Positions 7,536 through 16,258 of a stretch of DNA of 64,000 nucleotides are shown piece by piece (position 1 is the stretch's first letter; each line of letters opens with the position of its first letter). The notes beneath the pieces are model-generated. The model was not told the origin of the DNA, did no database searches, and worked only from the letters and a program-made list of their open reading frames with translations. Source of the stretch: Bacillus sp. OV166 (GTDB lineage: Bacteria; Bacillota; Bacilli; Bacillales; Cytobacillaceae); NCBI RefSeq assembly GCF_900177675.1, contig NZ_FXWM01000001.1, forward strand, positions 4,783,001 to 4,847,000. The letters are read 5' to 3'. The position numbers were made by a program, and so were the translations under genes.

Positions 7536-8897
7536 ATGCTAACTAAAAATACACAGATGAATCGTGATCAAATAGAAATGATAGCTTTAGAACAAGTTGT
7601 ACCCGCGAACCACTTGGTTCGTAAGATAGAAGCTGCTATTGATTTTTCATTTATCTATTCACTTGTTCAAGATATGTACTCATCTGAACGGGGACGTCCG
7701 AGTATTGACCCTGTGGTATTGATAAAGATGGCTTTCATTCAATATACCTTCGGTATTCGCTCTATGCGTCAAACCATTGCAGAAATCGAAACGAATATGG
7801 CATATCGTTGGTTTCTCGGCTTTGGTTTTTATGATAAGGTACCTCACTTTTCAACGTTTGGTAAAAACTACGAGCGACGCTTTAAGGATACTGATTTATT
7901 TGAACAGATATTCTATCGTATTTTAAAGGAAGCCTCAGAAAAGAAATTGATTAGTAGCGAGCACGTATTTATTGATTCTACACATGTTAAAGCTAGTGCA
8001 AATAAGCGTAAATTTGAAAAGAAAGTAGTTCGAAAGGAATCGAAGGTTTATGAAACACGTCTACAAGAAGAGATTAATAAAGACCGGGATGATCACGGAA
8101 AAAAGCCATTTCCTCCAGATAAATTTGAAAAAGAAGAATTAAAGGAAATTAAAGAAAGTACCACTGACCCAGAAAGTGGTTATTACGTAAAGGATGAGCG
8201 AACGAAACAGTTCGCATATTCATTTCATGCGGCTTCGGATCGAAATGGTTTTGTTTTGGGTGCAATTGTAACCCCGGGGAATATCCATGATAGCGTCATT
8301 TTCGAGCCACTACTTGAGAAGGTCATTGAAAAACACGGGAAACCTGAAGCTGTTGCTGCTGATGCTGGATACAAAACACCTGCTATTGCTCAATTCGTAA
8401 TTGAAAATGATATGACTCCTGCATTACCATATACACGACCTCGTACGAAGGACGGTTATATGAAAAAACATGAGTATATTTATGATGAATACTACGATTG
8501 TTATATCTGTCCGCAAGGACAAATACTGAAATATGCAACGACGACGAAGAATGGAAAGCGTCAATACTTCTCTAATCCGTTTGAGTGCCAAAATTGTCCT
8601 TTACTTTCAGAATGCACGCAGAGTAAAGAACATAAAAAATTGATTGAGCGACATGTTTGGGAACATTACATAGAAGAAGCCGATCATCTTCGTCACACAC
8701 AAGAAAATAAAAGCATTTACGCAAGACGTAAAGAAACGATTGAACGGGTCTTTGCGGATGCTAAGGAAAAGCATGGTATGCGTTGGACAACCTTAAGAGG
8801 CTTAAAAAAATTGTCCATGCAAGCGATGCTTACTTTTGCTGCCATGAACTTGAAAAAGATGGCCAGCTGGACGTGGAAAGGTCCAGAATTGGCGTAA
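7536..8897 (+). CDS. IS1182 family transposase
   Basis: DDE transposase of 453 aa. The N-terminal DUF772-type region (RGRPSIDPVVLIKMAFIQY, near residue 52, and FGKNYERRF near 112) precedes the RNase H-like core: FIDSTHVKA near 147, VAADAGYKT near 279, and ERVFADAKEKHGMRWTT near 405 for the final acidic residue. A cysteine cluster (CYICPQG, CQNCPLLSEC) near 325-365 is typical of the family. I start at ATG 7536, which has GAGGTGG five to eleven bases upstream, rather than the GTG at 7527 that lies inside that site. The frame is open throughout, so the enzyme may be active. Confidence 0.93.
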   Translation: MLTKNTQMNRDQIEMIALEQVVPANHLVRKIEAAIDFSFIYSLVQDMYSSERGRPSIDPVVLIKMAFIQYTFGIRSMRQTIAEIETNMAYRWFLGFGFYDKVPHFSTFGKNYERRFKDTDLFEQIFYRILKEASEKKLISSEHVFIDSTHVKASANKRKFEKKVVRKESKVYETRLQEEINKDRDDHGKKPFPPDKFEKEELKEIKESTTDPESGYYVKDERTKQFAYSFHAASDRNGFVLGAIVTPGNIHDSVIFEPLLEKVIEKHGKPEAVAADAGYKTPAIAQFVIENDMTPALPYTRPRTKDGYMKKHEYIYDEYYDCYICPQGQILKYATTTKNGKRQYFSNPFECQNCPLLSECTQSKEHKKLIERHVWEHYIEEADHLRHTQENKSIYARRKETIERVFADAKEKHGMRWTTLRGLKKLSMQAMLTFAAMNLKKMASWTWKGPELA

Positions 8898-8949
8898 TAA
8901 TAGTCAAAGGTAGGTCTAAATTTTGCTCTTATGAGCAAAAATCCAATAA

Positions 8950-8984
8950 AAAGGCATCCGAATGGGCTCATTCGAATGCCTTTT
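8950..8984. terminator. Terminator near IS right end
   Basis: GGCATCCGAAT and ATTCGAATGCC form a stem with one mismatch, an A-run on the left and TTTT on the right. It lies downstream of the transposase and could stop transcription in either direction. Confidence 0.65.
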
Positions 8985-8996
8985 GTCTACAATCTG

Positions 8997-9029
8997 AAGC
9001 AATGTCCACTTTTGGACATTGCTTTTTTT
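8997..9029. terminator. Right copy of duplicated terminator hairpin
   Basis: The same 28-bp hairpin as at 7231-7258, here followed by seven Ts (9023-9029). Before the insertion it was presumably one bidirectional terminator, with an A-run on one side and a T-run on the other, between convergent ypjC and ypjB. For ypjB (minus strand) this copy no longer has a T-run beyond the hairpin. Confidence 0.8.
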
Positions 9030-9039
9030 AACTCTTAGA

Positions 9040-9834
9040 TCAATCCTTTAAATCTCTCGAACGGTCTTTTTTCATATTCTTGTCACCTTGATACTTTCTC
9101 CAGCCAACATAGGATAATGTCATGATAATAATGCTTCCTGTCGAAATAATAACCCACCAAATGTTTGGATCTGCCTCATCCTCTTCCATGTTAGAAAAAA
9201 GATTAACTAAGTCCGTATCAAGTTTTTCCAACTCCTGTTGGCTTTTAGAATCATTTACAACTTGGGAACGGTATTCATTAATAAAATCTATCCGTGCGTC
9301 TAGTCTTTGAACATTTTCTACAGACACATCAATTTTCATACTCGGATAGATCACGTTATACAAGGATAAAAAGGAATTAAAGTTTGAATGAAAGTGCCCT
9401 GAATCACCCTTAATTGCCGCATCTTTTGCTTGATGAAAAGCTGTCATTATTTGATCTTCCATTTCAATCCATAATGGTTGGTGACTTGTTGCAATGGCAT
9501 CAATGACAAGACGAAATTTGACTAATTTATTTATTCGTTCCTCATATTTCATGTTGGAACTAACTGCTGCTTCCACTGCTTCATCATGTGAGGTATTAAT
9601 TATTCTTACCTCATCCATTGTTAGCGACGGTTCATTACCGGTAATGCTTGTGAATTGATCCGAAAAATAATCAAGCAGTCTTTTAGCATCTTCATATCTA
9701 TGAAACTTCACCATTTGGAGAGCTTCATCTGATATATCATCAAGCTTCTCCATAGGCGATTGTTGTTCTGCATTTACAGTTATGGGAGTAAGCATCATGA
9801 TAATTGCAAAGAAAAAAAACCATTTGTTTCTCAA
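9040..9834 (-). CDS. ypjB: Sporulation protein YpjB
   Basis: Secreted or membrane-anchored sporulation protein of 264 aa. It has an N-terminal signal peptide (WFFFFAIIMMLTPITVNA), a helical extracytoplasmic domain, and one C-terminal membrane segment (WWVIISTGSIIIMTLSYVGW, about residues 224-243) followed by a charged tail. The start codon is TTG at 9834 with a GGGGGG site seven bases upstream. Order ypjB-ypjA-qcr is conserved in Bacillus. Its molecular role is not known. Its terminator has been split by the IS. Confidence 0.85.
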   Translation of the reverse strand: MRNKWFFFFAIIMMLTPITVNAEQQSPMEKLDDISDEALQMVKFHRYEDAKRLLDYFSDQFTSITGNEPSLTMDEVRIINTSHDEAVEAAVSSNMKYEERINKLVKFRLVIDAIATSHQPLWIEMEDQIMTAFHQAKDAAIKGDSGHFHSNFNSFLSLYNVIYPSMKIDVSVENVQRLDARIDFINEYRSQVVNDSKSQQELEKLDTDLVNLFSNMEEDEADPNIWWVIISTGSIIIMTLSYVGWRKYQGDKNMKKDRSRDLKD

Positions 9835-9900
9835 TCCTTGTCCCCCCTTTCATTACTAATAAAATGTATGTAGGGGTGGACAAGGTTAGACCATCTGGGA

Positions 9901-10494
9901 TTATTTTATTTCAAGTTTGTAACTTTTAGGACGAATTGAAAAATAATAGGCTAGACCAATCGAAAGAATCGAAAGCCAGAAAGTAAAATAGCCAATTTGT
10001 GGTGTATAGCGATCTAGCATATGATAGCTTGGCAACATGAAAAAAACATAATCAATAACATCATTATGTAGTGTCCAAATAGCTGTTAGAATTAAATGCC
10101 ACCATTTAAATCTGTAAAATGGAGCATATAAAATACCTTGAACAGCCATTGCGAAATGGGACAAGATTAACATATAGCCAACCGCATCTAGTTCCCCTTG
10201 AACAAAATAGACTAGGATATTCATTACTACTGCCCAAATTCCATATTTAAAGAGAGTGACAATTGCTAGCGCCTCTATTAAGGGCCAATTTTTCCGCAAT
10301 AGAAATGCAATTAGAACAAAAACAAAAAATAAACTAGCTGTCGGGCTGTCAGGAACAAACAGGAGAAAAATTGCAGGTGTCTCCTTTAGCTGCCACCCAT
10401 ACCAGTAGTACCCATATATTGTTCCGGCAATATTAACAATCAATAACAGCTTCATAATCGATCGATTTGCCAAGAGAGGATAGATCCAACGCAC
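9901..10494 (-). CDS. ypjA: DUF1405 membrane protein YpjA
   Basis: Polytopic membrane protein of 197 aa with about six hydrophobic segments; DUF1405 family. GTG start at 10494 with an AAGGAG site seven bases upstream. It lies downstream of qcrC, separated from it by a strong terminator, so transcription from the qcr operon should be limited. Function unknown; position next to qcrABC is conserved in Bacillus. Confidence 0.85.
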   Translation of the reverse strand: MRWIYPLLANRSIMKLLLIVNIAGTIYGYYWYGWQLKETPAIFLLFVPDSPTASLFFVFVLIAFLLRKNWPLIEALAIVTLFKYGIWAVVMNILVYFVQGELDAVGYMLILSHFAMAVQGILYAPFYRFKWWHLILTAIWTLHNDVIDYVFFMLPSYHMLDRYTPQIGYFTFWLSILSIGLAYYFSIRPKSYKLEIK

Positions 10495-10532
10495 AAAAAC
10501 TCTCCTTTTATGTTTGTTTTTTTATCATGAAG

Positions 10533-10563
10533 AAAAAAGCTGACGATCTTTCGTCAGCTTTTT
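10533..10563 (-). terminator. qcrABC operon terminator
   Basis: AAGCTGACGA/TCGTCAGCTT perfect stem with a four-base loop, six Ts on the minus strand. It lies just after the qcrC stop. Confidence 0.85.
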
Positions 10564-10575
10564 ATCATTCGATTA

Positions 10576-11349
10576 TTACTTACCAAGGCCAGAGATAAAT
10601 TCAGAAAGCGTTTTAAGTTCTTCGTCAGTCCCTTTGAAGATTCCGGCTGGCATTTTACCGCCTTTACCTTCTTTGGCAATCTTTGCAATTTCTTCTGGTT
10701 TTAAGCCTGTACCGACTAGTGCGGGTGCACCAGCACCGCCTGAAAGGTTTTCACCATGACAGGTAATACATGTATTGGCACTAGCTATTTTATAGCCGGC
10801 ACTTGATTTATCAATATCTACTTTTGCAACAATTTTACCTTGGCGTTCAGCAGCTGCCCAATCATGTGTCGCAACAGATTGCCAAGTTAAATATACGGTG
10901 GCAGCTAGTGCCAATAGCATAGCTGCAGTTGCAATCGGACGCTTCATTGGACGTCGTTCCGGACCAGAATCGAGGAACGGAGCTAATAATAACCCTCCAA
11001 AAGCAAGTCCTGGTATAATCATTGCACCGATAACTGTATACGGTCCAGATGCAAATGTATATTTCAATAATTGATACAAGAACAAGAAATACCAGTCAGG
11101 TAATGGAATGTACCCAGTATCAGTTGGGTCCGCTATCCTTTCAAGCGGAGCCGGATGGGCAACTGTTAAACATAAAAAGCCGATAAGAAATACTGCTCCT
11201 ACCATCCATTCTTTCAAAAGGAAGTTAGGCCAAAACGCCTCTGTTTTACCAGGGTATTCAGAGTAATCTTTCGGAATCATTTTTTTTCGTTCTGAAGGTG
11301 CTAAAACACGTGAATCACCAACGAACTTTAAACCTTTACCGCGATGCAT
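10576..11349 (-). CDS. qcrC: Menaquinol-cytochrome c reductase cytochrome b/c subunit
   Basis: Third subunit of the Bacillus bc complex: a subunit-IV-like membrane part fused to a cytochrome c. The N-terminal half has membrane segments near residues 50-65, 95-115 and 130-150, with the quinol-site-type PDWYFLFLYQLLKY near 80. The C-terminal domain binds one covalent heme through CITCH near residue 195, with a distal Met in GGKMPAG near 232. 257 aa is normal. Its cytochrome domain needs the ResABC maturation proteins encoded at the right end of this window. Confidence 0.95.
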   Translation of the reverse strand: MHRGKGLKFVGDSRVLAPSERKKMIPKDYSEYPGKTEAFWPNFLLKEWMVGAVFLIGFLCLTVAHPAPLERIADPTDTGYIPLPDWYFLFLYQLLKYTFASGPYTVIGAMIIPGLAFGGLLLAPFLDSGPERRPMKRPIATAAMLLALAATVYLTWQSVATHDWAAAERQGKIVAKVDIDKSSAGYKIASANTCITCHGENLSGGAGAPALVGTGLKPEEIAKIAKEGKGGKMPAGIFKGTDEELKTLSEFISGLGK

Positions 11350-11412
11350 CGAGCAATCCCCCTCCTTTTTCCGTAGTTAATAGAAATAAACTGCGATTAA
11401 AATAAAACCGTT

Positions 11413-12087
11413 TTATAGTGGTCCGGAAATACCTTGTTTACGAATCATTAAGAAGTGAGCTCCCATTAGTCCAAGCAATGCACCAGGCAGGAAGAATACA
11501 TGAATTGCAAAGAAGCGGGTTAATGTTTGAGCACCAACAATGTGTTCATGACCAGCAAGTAAAACCTTAACTTGAGTACCGATGAATGGTGTCGCTTCGG
11601 CAATCTGCAGACCTACTTTAGTAGCGAATAACGCTTTCATATCCCAAGGTAATAGGTACCCTGTAAAACCTAAGCCAAGCATGACGAAGAAAATAAGTAC
11701 CCCGACAACCCAGTTCAATTCACGAGGTTTTTTATAGGCACCTTGGAAAAAGACGCGTAGAGTATGTAAAAACATCATTACAAGTACTAAACTTGCACCC
11801 CAGTGATGCATTCCACGTACAATTTGTCCAAAAGCAACTTCATTTTGAAGATAATAAACAGATTCCCATGCGTTTTTAATATCTGGTACATAGTACATGG
11901 TTAGAAACATACCAGAAAGAATTTGAATTACGGTTACGAAGAAAGTAAGACCTCCAAAGCAATATACAAACGCTGAAAAGTGATGCGCTGGATTAACATG
12001 CTCAGGTACTTCATGGTCTGCGATATCGCGCCACAAAGGCGTAATATCTAAACGTTCATCTACCCAGTCGTAAATTTTGTTTAACAT
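11413..12087 (-). CDS. qcrB: Menaquinol-cytochrome c reductase cytochrome b6 subunit
   Basis: Cytochrome b6-type subunit carrying the b hemes, 224 aa with four membrane helices. Conserved heme-ligand histidines are visible in RGMHHWGASLVL near residue 90 and in the later helix FFAIHVFFLPG near 195. The heme/quinol region PWDMKALFATKVG is near 148. It starts with an AAGGAGG site, 2 bp after qcrA, so the two are translationally linked. Confidence 0.96.
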   Translation of the reverse strand: MLNKIYDWVDERLDITPLWRDIADHEVPEHVNPAHHFSAFVYCFGGLTFFVTVIQILSGMFLTMYYVPDIKNAWESVYYLQNEVAFGQIVRGMHHWGASLVLVMMFLHTLRVFFQGAYKKPRELNWVVGVLIFFVMLGLGFTGYLLPWDMKALFATKVGLQIAEATPFIGTQVKVLLAGHEHIVGAQTLTRFFAIHVFFLPGALLGLMGAHFLMIRKQGISGPL

Positions 12088-12089
12088 AG

Positions 12090-12596
12090 TTACGCCTCCT
12101 TCCGTGGTTGAGCTTTACCGAGATAAAGATAACCATCTTTTTCCTTGAATGGATATACATCAAGTGGTGCTAATGGCGGTGTTCCTGGAATGTTTTTACC
12201 GTTTTTCTCGTAGCGGCCATAATGGCACGGACAGAAGAATTGACCTGGATGTTCCTTGTCAGTATTCCAGTTAACAGTACAACCCAAATGTTTACAAGTA
12301 GGCGAAAGGGCTACAATTTTCCCCGCATCATCCTTATAAACCCAGGCAATATTCGTTACTTCTGACTCATACCAGGCATCCTTTTGTTTAAAGGTAAAGT
12401 CAACTTTAACTGGATCTTTTGTTAAATCAGATACCTTTTGCTTTGTAGCAACAAAATCGCCGCCTTCTTCAACCTTTAAAACAGGATCAACTGCAAATCT
12501 TACCATTGGCATTAGCATACCAGCCGCCATGAAGCCGCCTACCCCTGTTAGGGTGTAACTTAAAAATTGACGTCTTGAAACGCGTTGCTTACTCAT
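12090..12596 (-). CDS. qcrA: Menaquinol-cytochrome c reductase Rieske iron-sulfur subunit
   Basis: Rieske 2Fe-2S protein of the bc complex, 168 aa. A twin-arginine signal-anchor (SRRQFLSYTLTG, residues 6-17) opens the protein. The cluster ligands are CKHLGC near residue 108 and CPCHYGRY near 127. I use ATG at 12596, which has a run of six Gs as ribosome site; an upstream in-frame ATG adds 32 unrelated residues. First gene of qcrABC. Confidence 0.95.
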   Translation of the reverse strand: MSKQRVSRRQFLSYTLTGVGGFMAAGMLMPMVRFAVDPVLKVEEGGDFVATKQKVSDLTKDPVKVDFTFKQKDAWYESEVTNIAWVYKDDAGKIVALSPTCKHLGCTVNWNTDKEHPGQFFCPCHYGRYEKNGKNIPGTPPLAPLDVYPFKEKDGYLYLGKAQPRKEA

Positions 12597-12673
12597 GCTT
12601 ATATCCCCCCCTCTATTCACGAAGTTAAGTCCATCGGACAATAATTTAACACATATAAAACTAGGACATAACA

Positions 12674-12702
12674 ATGATATATCAATCTTCATGTTAGGTC
12701 AA
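12674..12702 (-). promoter_or_regulatory. Sigma-A promoter for qcrABC
   Basis: Minus-strand TTGACC (12697-12702), 17-bp spacer, TATCAT (12674-12679), about 75 bp before the qcrA start. Confidence 0.6.
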
Positions 12703-12739
12703 TATCATACTATTTTAAAAACATATATTATCGTTGGTT

Positions 12740-13204
12740 TTACTGATTTTCATGCCATTTTTGCGTAAAGAGAACTAAGAGCTGCTTAACTTGACTATCA
12801 ATAACTCCTATTTTTTGCGAATCATTCATATGCTCAAGCGGGATTGATGGAAGCCAAATTACCGTGCCATGTAGTTCTTTTTCCCGTGCTCTCCACTCTA
12901 TTTCTGATGTTATGTAAAAAATATGTTTAAACTCCCCCTTTGCTAGGCTAGCCTCCCAATCCTTCAAATCACTTAAGGTACTTTCACCATTTTTGGAATT
13001 TAGATATGTAAATGGCGGGATTAATATTAATCTTCCCGTAAATTGCCTTTCTAAATACCCTGTTAATAAAGTGATAAACTCTGCTGCTGCCGCTGACTGC
13101 TTTATCTCCCCCCCTATGGAAACTGAAATTAACGGAACAACAGCTGTGTCCACATACTCTTTGGCATTCAAATACGTCTCAATATCATGAGGTATCCACT
13201 TCAT
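12740..13204 (-). CDS. ypiF: DUF2487 family protein YpiF
   Basis: Soluble 154-aa protein of the DUF2487 family, located between ypiB and qcrA as in B. subtilis. It opens MKWIPHDIETYLNAKEYVDTAV and shows no catalytic motif I recognise. Function unknown; co-occurrence with the bc complex genes is positional only. Confidence 0.82.
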   Translation of the reverse strand: MKWIPHDIETYLNAKEYVDTAVVPLISVSIGGEIKQSAAAAEFITLLTGYLERQFTGRLILIPPFTYLNSKNGESTLSDLKDWEASLAKGEFKHIFYITSEIEWRAREKELHGTVIWLPSIPLEHMNDSQKIGVIDSQVKQLLVLFTQKWHENQ

Positions 13205-13305
13205 ATCTTTGCACCAACCTTTAATTTCACTATTAATATAATATCATTTTCCACATTAACAATAAAAGATAAAGAGGAATATTTAGTAAAAATCTTATGA
13301 AAGAA

Positions 13306-13345
13306 AAAAACAAACAAAAGGAAGCTGCTTATCGCAAACTTCCTT
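13306..13345 (-). terminator. ypiB terminator
   Basis: AAGGAAG/CTTCCTT stem with a 14-nt loop that overlaps the end of ypiB, then a T-rich tail on the minus strand. Confidence 0.6.
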
Positions 13346-13895
13346 TTTGTTCAGTCATTGTCAAATTATTCAATTTTTGTGTTAAGTTTAGGAATGCTTT
13401 GCGATCGTGTTTATCTAGTGACTCGTCAATCAATTGAAGAATTTTCTCACGTTGAAAGTGTTCGATGCTGTGCTGCAGTAATTGTTCTGCAACGATTCCA
13501 TCCTTTTCATTTACTTGCAGATGTTTAGGAACGTATAAATTTTCTTCTAGTACAGCAGCATACTGGTGCGCCTGATTGGCAGCATGAAAGTTTAATTGGA
13601 TAAAAATATCCTCGTCTCGATTTAAACGAATATCGTGAAAGGATTTTTCTGCGTCCGTCGTCATCACATTTTCTTTATAGAATCGAAACGGAACTTTATC
13701 CACACAATGTGTAGACATAATCAAACCTCTCGGACAATACTGTGCTTGCTCAACGAAATGAACCTTTTCCATCAGTTGATCGTGGCTCATAAGATAGTTG
13801 AGGATCCATACGCATTCTCTTCTCTTTAATTGATAATGATTTAGAAACCAGCGAATAAAGTCCTTCTTCTCGTTGACAGAAACAGGGGTTGCCAT
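13329..13895 (-). CDS. reoY: UPF0302 protein YpiB / ReoY
   Basis: 188-aa soluble protein matching YpiB (UPF0302), renamed ReoY. In Listeria and Bacillus it acts with ReoM and the TPR protein YpiA in controlling ClpCP degradation of MurA, the first committed enzyme of peptidoglycan synthesis. Recognised by the opening EKKDFIRWFLNHYQLKRRE and by its place before ypiA. Start ATG has a GGAGGG site. The regulatory role comes from family knowledge. Confidence 0.85.
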   Translation of the reverse strand: MATPVSVNEKKDFIRWFLNHYQLKRRECVWILNYLMSHDQLMEKVHFVEQAQYCPRGLIMSTHCVDKVPFRFYKENVMTTDAEKSFHDIRLNRDEDIFIQLNFHAANQAHQYAAVLEENLYVPKHLQVNEKDGIVAEQLLQHSIEHFQREKILQLIDESLDKHDRKAFLNLTQKLNNLTMTEQKGSLR

Positions 13896-13927
13896 GATAG
13901 TTTCCCTCCTCTGCAGAATCAGCTTTT

Positions 13928-15193
13928 TTAATCTTTCAACCCTGTAAGACGTTCAAGTAAATCCAAATACTCGACGTTTGTTGAATCTTCATTAAGCAGT
14001 TGTTTAAAAATTTCGGCAGCGCGGTCGGTTTTTCCTTCTTCAATTAAAAAATAACCGTAATCATGTAAAAATGTTTCATTTTTCTTAAAAAAAGTATATG
14101 CACTTTCATATTTGTCTAATGCGTAAGAAAATTTTTCTAAATTATGAAAGCTAAGTGCAGAATCCCATAAGAGCTGGGGTTCTTCATCTTCCTTAATGTC
14201 AAGTTGAGCAATTAACTCAATGACATCCTCATATCTTTCTTGGAGGAAAAAGAGCTTATTTAATGTTAGTGCAGCTTCTGTAAATCCTGGATCTAGGGCA
14301 AGTGCCTCACGAAAATATTTTTCTCCTTCCTCCACTTTTCCTAACTTGATGGCAATTTTCCCACCAAAGAAAAATAACTCTTTATTAAATTCATCTTGTT
14401 TTATGCCTTCTTGAATCGTGAGTAAACTATTCTCAAGCTCTTCCTCCCGTTCATAAGCTAACGCAAGATGTAAATAAAGTGAATGATATTCAGGATCTAG
14501 CGCTTTTAATTCAATGAATTTTTCTATAGCAGTTCGATTATATCCAGCCTGAAGAGCTGTAAAAGCGTATCCGAATAACGTGTTAATCTCTAATTTTTCA
14601 TTAATTGCCTTCTCGTAATAAACCAGGGATTCCTCAAACATTCCAGATGCACTTAAAAGGTCTGCAATTCGTTGGTCAATATTCACTCCAGCTATTTCAT
14701 TTACTTCTTTTAAAACCTTTTCATACGCATCCATTGCCTTTGATATTTCACCTTGTTCACTGTATAGTTCACCTAATGCAAAATCTATGATAACTTCATC
14801 TGGCAATATCTCCTTTGCTTTTAGAAGCTTTCGTTCACAAACTTCATATAAACCCTGAACTTGATAAAGATCGGCTAACAAGAGTAATGATTGTCCAAAA
14901 TTTGCATCATGTTCTGATATCTTTTCAAGGACAAGTATCGCTTCTTCATCTTCCCCAGCCTCGACTAATATTTCACCTAGCAGAACAAGGAGCTCACCTT
15001 CCTCAGGGAATATCTCTAACAAATTTTCAACTAATGCCTTTGCCTCATCAAGGAAACCATATTGATACATTTCTTCTCCTAGAAGGAATTTCTCATCTGG
15101 CATTCCACTTTTTAATACAACATTATATTCATTTAAAGCATCATTATGTTGGCCGTTTTCTAACATGTTAATAATTTTATTTACTCTTTCCAT
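13928..15193 (-). CDS. ypiA: Tetratricopeptide repeat protein YpiA
   Basis: 421-aa protein made of about ten TPR units; several canonical repeats are visible, for example AEIFKQLLNEDSTNVEYLD near the C-terminus. Very acidic. Start at ATG 15193 has GAGAGG eight bases upstream; an in-frame GTG lies six bases before it. ypiA and ypiB are adjacent here, and in B. subtilis both are implicated in MurAA turnover, so they likely act together as adaptors. Confidence 0.87.
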   Translation of the reverse strand: MERVNKIINMLENGQHNDALNEYNVVLKSGMPDEKFLLGEEMYQYGFLDEAKALVENLLEIFPEEGELLVLLGEILVEAGEDEEAILVLEKISEHDANFGQSLLLLADLYQVQGLYEVCERKLLKAKEILPDEVIIDFALGELYSEQGEISKAMDAYEKVLKEVNEIAGVNIDQRIADLLSASGMFEESLVYYEKAINEKLEINTLFGYAFTALQAGYNRTAIEKFIELKALDPEYHSLYLHLALAYEREEELENSLLTIQEGIKQDEFNKELFFFGGKIAIKLGKVEEGEKYFREALALDPGFTEAALTLNKLFFLQERYEDVIELIAQLDIKEDEEPQLLWDSALSFHNLEKFSYALDKYESAYTFFKKNETFLHDYGYFLIEEGKTDRAAEIFKQLLNEDSTNVEYLDLLERLTGLKD

Positions 15194-15214
15194 TGACACT
15201 TACCTCTCGTTCTC

Positions 15215-16117
15215 CTAGATTGACAGAGAAAAATAAGATGGGGTTTGCACCCTAACATATTCTCCATTACCAGGTTTAAATATCACGTTATCACCTGCAC
15301 GTTGAACCGTCCCCTTGTGAACAGTCACTACGAGTCTATCACCATGATAATGAAATAAATTCACTTCATCAATATTCTTGATCTCATTTATTTTTGTGTA
15401 TAGATTATAACTTACCTCAGTACCACTCATTAAACTAGCTTTTTGAGGGTATAAACCGATTTTATTTAATACAGTAATAGTCAATGGGTAATTTTCTTCT
15501 ATTTCTTCGTATAGTGCAGGGATATTTTCTCTTTTCATGATACCTTTCCATTTCGACAAAACTGTCTTCACTTCCTTCTTCTGGACGGAAGAAATTATTG
15601 GAATTAAAGGACTGTTGAACGGAAACATGGCTTCTTTAATCCAGCCCCAAGGTATTTTTTCTAATTCATCAAAGTTTTGCAGGTCAACAAAAATAGCTGG
15701 TATTTTTTCCTTCTTACATTTCCTAATAAACGATTGTGTTAACAATCGAATCGGTACTCTTACCCCTATTAAATAGTCAATAGGACTACTTAATAGAGCC
15801 GTTTTTAGTTCGGTAATTTTAGTGGTTAATTCATTTTCATAGGAAACATTAACATAGGTAAATAAGGTGGTGCATCCTTTCAACATAAATTCCTTAATCA
15901 GACACCTTTTTAATTCTTGAAAGGATTTAATTTGTGGGATATTTGAATTAAAAAGGACATATGACGGGGTCATGATAAATGGACCAGCATTCATTTTTAT
16001 CAGTCTATAATGACTAAAATGCGAATCAATTTTAGCTATACGATTTTTACTAATTAATAGCGAACATATTTTCAACTGCTTGTCTTTAAGGAGATTGGCA
16101 TTTTCAATGATATACAT
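15215..16117 (-). CDS. Uncharacterised protein, possibly degenerate amidohydrolase-like
   Basis: 300-aa basic protein that I do not recognise. The first strand, MYIIENANLL then ISKNRIAKID, resembles the N-terminal beta segment of amidohydrolase-superfamily enzymes. No HxH metal motif, later histidines or catalytic Asp follow, and few histidines are present. The C-terminal HYHGDRLVVTVHKGTVQRAGDNV resembles the closing beta-sandwich of such enzymes. It may be a catalytically dead relative. Start ATG has a GGTGG site. It lies between ypiA and aroA, a place with no gene in B. subtilis. Base composition is like its neighbours. Confidence 0.55.
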   Translation of the reverse strand: MYIIENANLLKDKQLKICSLLISKNRIAKIDSHFSHYRLIKMNAGPFIMTPSYVLFNSNIPQIKSFQELKRCLIKEFMLKGCTTLFTYVNVSYENELTTKITELKTALLSSPIDYLIGVRVPIRLLTQSFIRKCKKEKIPAIFVDLQNFDELEKIPWGWIKEAMFPFNSPLIPIISSVQKKEVKTVLSKWKGIMKRENIPALYEEIEENYPLTITVLNKIGLYPQKASLMSGTEVSYNLYTKINEIKNIDEVNLFHYHGDRLVVTVHKGTVQRAGDNVIFKPGNGEYVRVQTPSYFSLSI

Positions 16118-16230
16118 CGTCCACCACCTTATTTTTTTCTTTGTAAGCTTTCACTTTATTTCCTTATGACAAGCTATGCGAAAAATCAAAAAACTATGAC
16201 ATTCTAACAAAATCAAATTCATTTAAAAAT

Positions 16231-16258
16231 AAAAAAAAGCTGCATTAAAACGCAGCTT
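16231..16258 (-). terminator. Aromatic operon terminator
   Basis: AAGCTGC/GCAGCTT stem with an 8-nt loop, then eight Ts on the minus strand. It overlaps the aroA stop and ends the aro operon. Confidence 0.82.

Larger units (their letters stand above)
7259..8996 (+). mobile_element. IS1182-family insertion sequence, 1738 bp
   Basis: The element has one transposase gene and imperfect terminal inverted repeats. The left end CAGACTGTCGACAAA and the right end read inward CAGATTGTAGACAAA agree at 13 of 15 positions. It is flanked by 28-bp direct repeats which are themselves a full terminator hairpin (7231-7258 and 8997-9024). IS1182 elements are known for duplicating palindromic targets. Contents: a GC-rich palindromic element (7326-7459), the transposase (7536-8897) and a terminator hairpin near the right end (8950-8984). 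It looks intact. A single copy is seen in this window. Confidence 0.93.

Noticed and set aside
8783..9031. Frame overlapping the transposase end and the terminator
   Set aside because: Mostly out-of-frame transposase sequence running through two hairpins.
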